Part shown: positions 56,519-64,000 of the stretch, piece by piece | Numbering within the stretch: position 1 is the first letter of the stretch | How the letters are laid out: every line of letters begins with the position of its first letter | DNA from: Acephala macrosclerotiorum | Lineage: Eukaryota; Ascomycota; Leotiomycetes; Helotiales; Mollisiaceae | DNA length: 64,000 nucleotides | Assembly: GCA_014904845.1 (NCBI GenBank) | Contig: MU119283.1 | Coordinates: forward strand, 62,001 to 126,000 | Direction: 5' to 3' | The notes under the pieces: generated by a model | What the model saw: only the letters and a program-made list of their open reading frames with translations | What the model was told of the DNA's origin: nothing | Databases searched by the model: none | Translations under genes and position numbers: made by a program

Positions 56519-57053
56519 ATGGTCAGCTGCAACGCGCGTACGGATAAGGATGCTGCCTTTCTGGCAACGATCATCACACACATGACAAACAAGCCTGAGG
56601 TAGTTGTGTTCAGAACTATGCTGTACAAATCTTCAAGTGAACACTCCAGCTTACTAACACTTGGTAGGTGGATTGGGCGGCGGTCACCGAGGAGATGGGC
56701 TTCAAAACCATCAATTCTTGTCGCACAAGATTTGGGCAGGTCAAGAAGAAGTTGGAAGACGCTGCAGTGCTTGAAAAAAAGAATATGGGATCGAAGACCC
56801 GGATACTCCTTCCGAGGCTCCGTCGCCACCTGCAAACACCCCAGCCAAGCGCAAACGTAAGGACGAAAACTCCATGGATACACCCAGCAAGTCATCGAAA
56901 AGAGAGATCGGTGGCTCCTTTATCAAGACCAGCAGTGTTGCGGCCAGGAGTGTAGGGTTGAAAGCAGAGGGGCAGTATATCAAGTCAGAGCATCGTGCAG
57001 GTTACGGGAGTGATGAAGAGTGGGTGGGAGAAGAAGACATTGACGAATATTGA
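56519..57053 (+). CDS. Myb/SANT-like protein (copy 4), one apparent frameshift
   Basis: Exon 1 is 56519-56599 (27 residues, DKDAAFLATIITHMTNKPE), the intron is 56600-56667 (GTAGTT; TACTAACAC branch, TTGGTAG end) and exon 2 begins VDWAAVTEEMGF with the third helix SCRTRFGQVKKKLED. At an A7 run (56774-56780) the frame goes wrong. With eight A the protein continues as EYGIEDPDTPSEAPSPP, with a basic patch AKRKRKDE, to an acidic C-terminus (SDEEWVGEEDIDEY) and a TGA at 57051. As written it would end in an unrelated tail near 56955. The restored layout, Myb-like domain, basic linker then acidic end, equals copy 3. It is presumably a nuclear DNA- or chromatin-binding protein. Confidence 0.75.
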
Positions 57054-58134
57054 AGGCTTGAGACATTGCGATTTTTGCAGAAGCAAGAAGGGCTGCTAAC
57101 TGCGAACCGGTGATTGGTAATGATAGGCAAATGAATCGGCGCACTGCTTTCAAACCATTTTCGAGTGCCTGTAGACTTAGAGTTGTCAAGAATGAGATGT
57201 TTGCTTCTAACAAAAAGTAATACTACTTGTGTAGGGATATTGAGGGGTTTGAAATTAGAAGTTTATTTGTGATAATGCGCTTGATAGCTACCCGTGTCTT
57301 CAGGGTGGTGGGGAGAAGCCTCAGCCCTAGATGCAGTAGTACACGGACAGAATGTGACAGGTCGTTGCAGCCGACTGCTTCAGAGAGAAGCAAATCTCGT
57401 AGAAAAGAAACGAGAACATAATATGGACTTCCACTAAGGCAAGACCTTCATATCTCTCGGTCGGCAGACTCGATTAGGAGCACCTGCAAAGGATGTGAAA
57501 ACAAGGTTGCACAGCATGCTGCCCTGATCAAGATCTCGGGGTGCATGTGGCGTTACGGTTGCGGATGCAGCCGGTCCAGTTGTTTCCATGAGACCTGGTC
57601 CCTGGAACTAAGAAAGCCACATTAATTTTTTTATTGGTCGGTCGTCGGACTTGATCTCATGAGTGACTGCTGCCTGAAGCCATTGATGCAGGCCTCCAAG
57701 GGTTCACGATCCTTGTTTCAGCCGGTAGAATTCAAACATTGTCCCTCAGTTTGGAACCAGGACCACGGAAACTTGCTGATAGTCCCAAGATCGCAAGAAG
57801 CCGATCCGCATTATGGAACTTCTGGGTGTATTCTACACTCTCCATTTCCTCTTAATTATTCATCAACATTGCTTAGGTTAAAGACGTATTGACTGATTTC
57901 AACTTCTACCCTACGAAGAAAACCTGCGAGAATTCTCTCCTGATGCCCACAGACTCAAGATTAATTTTTTTCTTTCGCTAGTTCCGTTTTAGTCTCTGGA
58001 CGTGAGCAACTGCTGCTTTAACCTGAGCTGAGGGTGAGCATACCTGAGCTGCTGAGGTGAGCAGCGCCTGGAAGGGTTCACCACCCAAACGCCTAAGAGT
58101 GATCCCTGCGTAGTGAAAATCCCCCCGTGACGAA
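57054..58134. other. intergenic, edge of the A+T block
   Basis: About 1.1 kb of ordinary base composition with only short frames. Near its end, 58018-58070, the words CCTGAGCTG and GGTGAGCA each occur twice in a short direct repeat. Composition then changes abruptly at about 58135, after CCCCCCGTGACG. Confidence 0.5.
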
Positions 58135-59599
58135 AAATTAAATCTTTATACTCTTTTTCGAACTTAATTATTATTAATTACATTAACCCAAAATGTTTAA
58201 ATTTTTAATTCTCGATTTTACGATAATAATTTTTAATAAATTTAAATATTTAAAAAAAAATATATATATATATATTTTTTATTTATTTATTAATATAAAT
58301 TTATTTATAATTTAATATTATAATTATAAAAAACTTTTAATTTAATAAAAAGCGATTATATAATAATAATTTACGTTTTTAAAAAAAAATATATTTATTA
58401 ATTAATTTTTTTTATTGATTAAATTTATATTATTATTTTTTAATATATTTTAATTTAAATAATATTAATTTTAAATTTTTTATTAAAAATATTTAAAAAT
58501 AAAAATAATATTTTTTAAAATAATTAATTAAAAATAATATAATTATAATATTTATAATAAAATTATATATTAATTTATAATTATTAATTTTTAATTTATT
58601 AATTTTTTTATTAAACGTAAAAATATTTATAATATAAACGAAATAAATATTTTTTTAAATATTTTTAAAAAATTTAAAATTTTAATATTTATATTAAAAA
58701 TATAAATATATTATAAAATAAAATAAAAAATATATATTAATTATTATAAATAATTTAATTTTTTTATTATTTAATTTTTATTTATTTATTATTTTAATTA
58801 AATTATTTATATAATTTTTAATTAATAATTTAATTTAAATAAATTTTAATTATATAATATTAATTTTTTTAATTTATTAAAAAAAAACAAAAAAAATATA
58901 TTAAAATGAAATAAAAATAATTAAAAAATCGTATTTTATATTATTTTATAATTGTATATATAAATATATTAAAATATTTTAAATAAATTTTTTTTTTAAA
59001 TAATTTTTTTAAATTATATATTTTTAAATTTTTAAATATTATTAAAATTTATTTTATTAAACGATTTTTTATTTAAATAAAATAATAAAATTATAATTTA
59101 AAAATTTATTAAATTAAAAATTATTAATATAATTAAAAAAAACGTAATATTAAAAATTTTTTTTTTTTAAAAAAAAACGTAAATTAAAAAATAATATTTT
59201 AATAATAATATAAATTTTTAAAATTTAAAAAAAAAAATAATTTTAAAAAAAATAATTTATAAAATAATAATAATATTTTTTATTATATTAAAATTTTTAA
59301 AAGTTTTAAAAAATTAAAAATATTTTAATATAAAAATATTTTTCTCGTTTTAAAAAAAAAATTTTATTTATTAATTTATAAACGAATTAATTAATAAACG
59401 AAATTTTTTTTTTTTTATTCGACGTATATTTTATTTTATAAATCTCGTAAAAACGTTTTTATAAAAAATTATAAAATTTTCAATTTTAATAATTTATTTT
59501 TATTTTAAATTTCAAATTAAAATTTTTTAATTTAAACGTTTTATAAAAATTTAAAATTGAAATAATAATTCGAAATTTTATCGAACGATAAAATCGATA

Positions 59600-60390
59600 A
59601 ATCGATAAATTAATTAATATTTAAAATAAAAATTTATTTATTACGAAATTTTATTATTAAAAAAATATTTTTTAAAATTTTCGTTTTATATTTAATTATT
59701 ATAATCGATTTAATTAATTATAAAAAAATATTTATTAAAAATTATATAATTATAAAATTAAATTTTAATATTTTATTATTTTAATATTTTAAATAAAAAC
59801 GTATTTTTAATAAAATTTTATATTATTAAAAATTTTTTTTTAAAATTTTCGTTTTTTATATTAAATTATTACGATTAATTTAATTAATTTAAATTTTTTT
59901 TTTAAAATTACGTAATTATAAAATTAAAATAAAATAAATTTTAATATATTATTATTTTAATATTTTAAATAAATTTTTTTTTTTAAAATTTTAAAAAAAA
60001 TTTTCTTTGAAATTCTCGTTTTTTATATCGAATTATTATAATTAATTTAATTTATTTAAATTATTTTTTTTAATATATAATTTTAAAAAAAAAAATTTAA
60101 ATTTTTTTTTAAAAATTATATAATTATTTTAATATTTAAATATATTAATACTTTAAATAAAAACGTATTTATTATAAAATTTTATATTAAAAAAATATTT
60201 TTTAAAATTCTCGTTTTTTATATTAAAATATTATAATCGATTTAATTAATATAAATTATTTTATTTAATATATAATTTTAAAAAAATATTTTTAAAACTT
60301 TTTTTAAAAATTATATAATTATAAAAATATTTAATATTTAAATAAATAAATATTTTAATATTTAAAATAAAAACGTATTTAAAATTTTAT
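59600..60390. repeat. degenerate tandem array, about 170-bp units
   Basis: The anchor TTCGTTTTWTAT, followed by ATTATNATCGATTTAATTAA-like sequence, recurs at about 59681, 59849, 60016 and 60211 (spacings 168, 167 and 195). Each is followed by ATTATATAATTATAAAAT-like words and a TAAATAAAAACGTATTT-like unit start. The order of these words is kept in each unit, which simple A+T richness would not produce. Read by eye; number and edges of units are approximate. Confidence 0.6.
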
Positions 60391-62280
60391 AATTACGATT
60401 TTTATTAATTTACGTAATAATAAATTAATAAAATTATTTAAAATTTAAAAATTAAAAATATTTAATTAAATTTCAATTTATTTACAAATTTTATATAATT
60501 TAAATTAATTAATAAATAAAAATTATAAACGTAATTATAATCGTAAAATTTTAATATTTTTTATTAAAATAATTATATATTATTTCAAAATTATATAATC
60601 GCGAAATTTTTAATATATTAATTAAATTATTATATTTAAATATTTCGATTAAATTTAAATAAAATCGTTTATTATTAAAAATATTAATATTATATATATA
60701 TATATATAAATTTATATTAATTTTTAAAACGAATAATTAATTTTTTATAAAATATTTTAAAAATTAATAAAATTATAATATATATAAATTAAATATATTA
60801 TAAATTTTAATTTTTAAAATTGATTAATAAATAATTATTTTTTAAAACTTTTTAAAATTTTAATAATATTTTATAATTAATTTTTTTTTTTATATTTTTA
60901 ATATTATAAAATTAAAATTTTTTATTTAAAATCTTTTTATAATATTTTTTAAATTTTATGATATTAATAATTATTTTAATAATTAAATTAATTTTTATAT
61001 TTTTTTTTTTAATATTTTACTTAATATTAATTTATATTATAAAATATAATTATTTTATTTTTTATTCATTTTATAATATTTTAAATTCGTTATTAAATTA
61101 TAATTTTTAATTTATTTTTATAAAAAATATTAAATTAATTATTATTTAAATTTAAAAAAACGATTTTATATATTATTTTAATATTTTTTTATTTAATTTT
61201 TATATTATAATATTTAATTTTTTTAATATATTTTTTATAAAAATATAAAATTAAATTTCGATTTTAATTATATAATTTAATAATAATTATATTATAATAT
61301 AAATACAAATTTAATTTTTTATAAAATTTTTTATATATTCAAAAATAAATAAATTCTTTTTATTATATTTATATTAAATTAATTAAAATTTTAAAATTTT
61401 TATAAATTATTAATAATATAATAATATAAAAATTGTAAAAAAATATTCAAATAAATTAAAATTTATTATATAAATAAATTTAATAATAATTAATATAATT
61501 TTTTAAAAAAAAATTTAAATTAAAAAATATAAAATTATACGAATTTATAAAACGTATATTTTATTTCGAAATAATATTTAATATTATAATATTAAAAATA
61601 TATAATTTATAAATTAAATTAATAATATAAAATAATAATTTATATTTAATTTAAAATATTTTATAATTTTAATTATAATAATTTTTATTAATAAAAAACG
61701 ATATTAAATTTATTATTTTTTAAAATATTAAAAAATTTAATTATATTAAAATATAATAATATATTTAAAATAATATTTTAATATATATATTAATTTTATA
61801 TTTGTTTTTATAATATTTAAAATATTAAAATATATATAATTATATACGTTTTTAATTATTATATAATTTATTAAAATAATAATATTATTAATAAAAAATT
61901 TTATAAAATAATTATAAAAATAATATAAAAATATTTTTATTTTTTATAATTTATTATTATAAAATAATTATAATAATTTTTTAAATTAAAAATAATTTTT
62001 AATTATAATAATATAAAATATATATGAAATATAATTATATTATAATTTTTTAATAAAAAAAACTTTTTTTAATTATTTTTAATTATTTTTAAAATATATT
62101 ATTTTTTTATTCGTATAATCGTTAAAATAATTTTTAATATAAATTATTAATAATTTATATTATAATTAATTTTTTTTTATTTATTTTATTAAAAATATAT
62201 AATAAAAATATTATTTATTTTAAATATTTTTAAATATAATTAAATATATATTTATTTTTATATATATAAAATTTATAATA

Positions 62281-63150
62281 NNNNNNNNNNNNNNNNNNNN
62301 NNNNNNNNNNNNNNNNNNNNNNNNNNNNNNNNNNNNNNNNNNNNNNNNNNNNNNNNNNNNNNNNNNNNNNNNNNNNNNNNNNNNNNNNNNNNNNNNNNNN
62401 NNNNNNNNNNNNNNNNNNNNNNNNNNNNNNNNNNNNNNNNNNNNNNNNNNNNNNNNNNNNNNNNNNNNNNNNNNNNNNNNNNNNNNNNNNNNNNNNNNNN
62501 NNNNNNNNNNNNNNNNNNNNNNNNNNNNNNNNNNNNNNNNNNNNNNNNNNNNNNNNNNNNNNNNNNNNNNNNNNNNNNNNNNNNNNNNNNNNNNNNNNNN
62601 NNNNNNNNNNNNNNNNNNNNNNNNNNNNNNNNNNNNNNNNNNNNNNNNNNNNNNNNNNNNNNNNNNNNNNNNNNNNNNNNNNNNNNNNNNNNNNNNNNNN
62701 NNNNNNNNNNNNNNNNNNNNNNNNNNNNNNNNNNNNNNNNNNNNNNNNNNNNNNNNNNNNNNNNNNNNNNNNNNNNNNNNNNNNNNNNNNNNNNNNNNNN
62801 NNNNNNNNNNNNNNNNNNNNNNNNNNNNNNNNNNNNNNNNNNNNNNNNNNNNNNNNNNNNNNNNNNNNNNNNNNNNNNNNNNNNNNNNNNNNNNNNNNNN
62901 NNNNNNNNNNNNNNNNNNNNNNNNNNNNNNNNNNNNNNNNNNNNNNNNNNNNNNNNNNNNNNNNNNNNNNNNNNNNNNNNNNNNNNNNNNNNNNNNNNNN
63001 NNNNNNNNNNNNNNNNNNNNNNNNNNNNNNNNNNNNNNNNNNNNNNNNNNNNNNNNNNNNNNNNNNNNNNNNNNNNNNNNNNNNNNNNNNNNNNNNNNNN
63101 NNNNNNNNNNNNNNNNNNNNNNNNNNNNNNNNNNNNNNNNNNNNNNNNNN
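62281..63150. other. assembly gap (870 N)
   Basis: A run of Ns inside the A+T block; sequence on both sides has the same composition. The gap size may be an estimate. Confidence 0.99.
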
Positions 63151-64000
63151 AATAAATAAAAAAATTATAAAATTATTATATTTAAATATTTTAATTAAAT
63201 TTAATATTTTTTATATATAATTAAAATAATTTATATTATATAAATAATATATAATTTAATAAATAATTAATATTAATTTTTAAAATAAATAAATAAATAT
63301 TTATTTAATTATTAAAATATAATAAAAATAATAATTTATTATTTATTAAAATTATAAATTTAAATTATAATAAATCTTTTTTCGATATTAATATATTTTT
63401 TAATATTATTAATTCGTTTATTAAACTAATAATAATTAACGTTATAAATCAATTTTTTTAATATTATTAAGTTTTAATAAAAAATTAATAATATTATAAA
63501 ACGTAAATACGTATTATTAAATAATTCGTATAAAAATATTAAAAAATCTCGATTATAATCGATTAAATACAACGAATATTAAAAAATATAAAAAAAATAT
63601 ATATTATTAATAATATATAAAAAAATAAAAATAAAAATATTTTTAATATTTTTATACGATCGAATATTTTTATATATTTCGAACGAATAAATATAAAAGT
63701 TTTTATATATTATATATAATATTTAATTATATTTTTAATAAATTACAATTAAAATTATATAAAAAAATAATAAACGATAAATAAAAAAAATAATAAAAAC
63801 TAATAATAAAATATTAATAATAAAAATAAATTTTTTATTTAAATTTGAAAGATTTTATATAATAATTATTTAAATAATATAAATAAATATATTCGAATTA
63901 AAATTGAATTAATTTATAATTAATTAATTAAACGATAAATATTTTTTTTTTAATTATAAAAATTATTCGATTTTTATAATTATTTAAATTTTTTAAAACG

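Larger units (their letters stand above)
58135..64000. repeat. extreme A+T block, RIP-like, gene-free
   Basis: Apart from the gap, nearly every base is A or T. The rare C and G occur mostly as CpG (ACGT, TCGA, AACG), with CpA, CpC and most CpT gone from both strands. No open frame of note exists, so it is not mitochondrial coding DNA. This fits DNA saturated by RIP-type CpA-to-TpA mutation, such as old transposon stacks, centromeric or pericentromeric heterochromatin. Which of these applies cannot be told from this window. Confidence 0.85.

Noticed and set aside
58135..64000. Mitochondrial origin of the A+T block
   Set aside because: No mitochondrial genes, rRNAs or tRNAs are readable, and the CpG-only pattern of cytosines fits RIP-type decay better.

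Overview
The window looks like nuclear DNA of a filamentous ascomycete, and a leotiomycete (Helotiales-like) fungus is my best guess by inference. Genes are split by many short introns (about 44-80 nt, GT/AG ends, CTAAC/CTGAC-like branch sites). There are HET-domain genes, a Zn2Cys6 factor, an amidoligase and BTB and Myb/SANT-like proteins. The last 6 kb is an almost pure A+T block of the kind left by repeat-induced point mutation (RIP). No prokaryotic operon structure is present. Positions of splice sites below were read by eye from the sequence; product names come from recognising family motifs, not from a database search.

Region 1 (about 0.5-25 kb) is a conserved housekeeping block. It holds a triose-phosphate-transporter-family membrane protein (473-2240, minus), the U2 snRNP protein SF3B2/Cus1 (2609-4402, plus), an arginine/serine-rich protein (4952-7687, plus), a 1,434-residue RS plus coiled-coil protein ending in a SUMO-interaction-like motif (8641-13159, minus), the AAA+ ATPase RVB2 (13944-15458, plus), the GYF-domain U5 snRNP factor LIN1 (15628-17064, minus), the p97/Cdc48 cofactor UFD1 (17330-18629, plus), a putative amidoligase (19377-21668, minus) and a very acidic nuclear-looking protein (22168-24852, minus). 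Several neighbours act in spliceosome or RNP assembly, and several pairs are divergent with short shared promoters.

Region 2 (about 25-33 kb) holds an unrecognised 537-residue protein (26215-27889) and two small Myb/SANT-like proteins (28272-29417 minus, 31601-32351 plus). The second is followed after only 8 nt by a two-helix membrane microprotein (32360-32656), a possible dicistronic pair.

Region 3 (about 33-57 kb) is accessory. It holds an intact 974-residue HET-domain gene with an unusual RS-like insert, a Zn2Cys6 factor broken by a 358-bp foldback MITE flanked by TA, a short-chain dehydrogenase, a decayed HET gene, an aldo-keto reductase, a decayed APH-type phosphotransferase, an intact oligopeptide (OPT) transporter with eight coding exons, a small proline-rich protein, two genes with single premature stops in RIP-like context, and two more Myb/SANT-like genes. 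Three genes in the window are each broken by exactly one base in a homopolymer run, which points to sequence error rather than decay.

Region 4 (58.1 kb to the end) is an A+T block with an 870-base gap of Ns. Its few cytosines sit almost only in CpG, and it contains a degenerate tandem array of about 170-bp units. It could be centromeric or pericentromeric heterochromatin.
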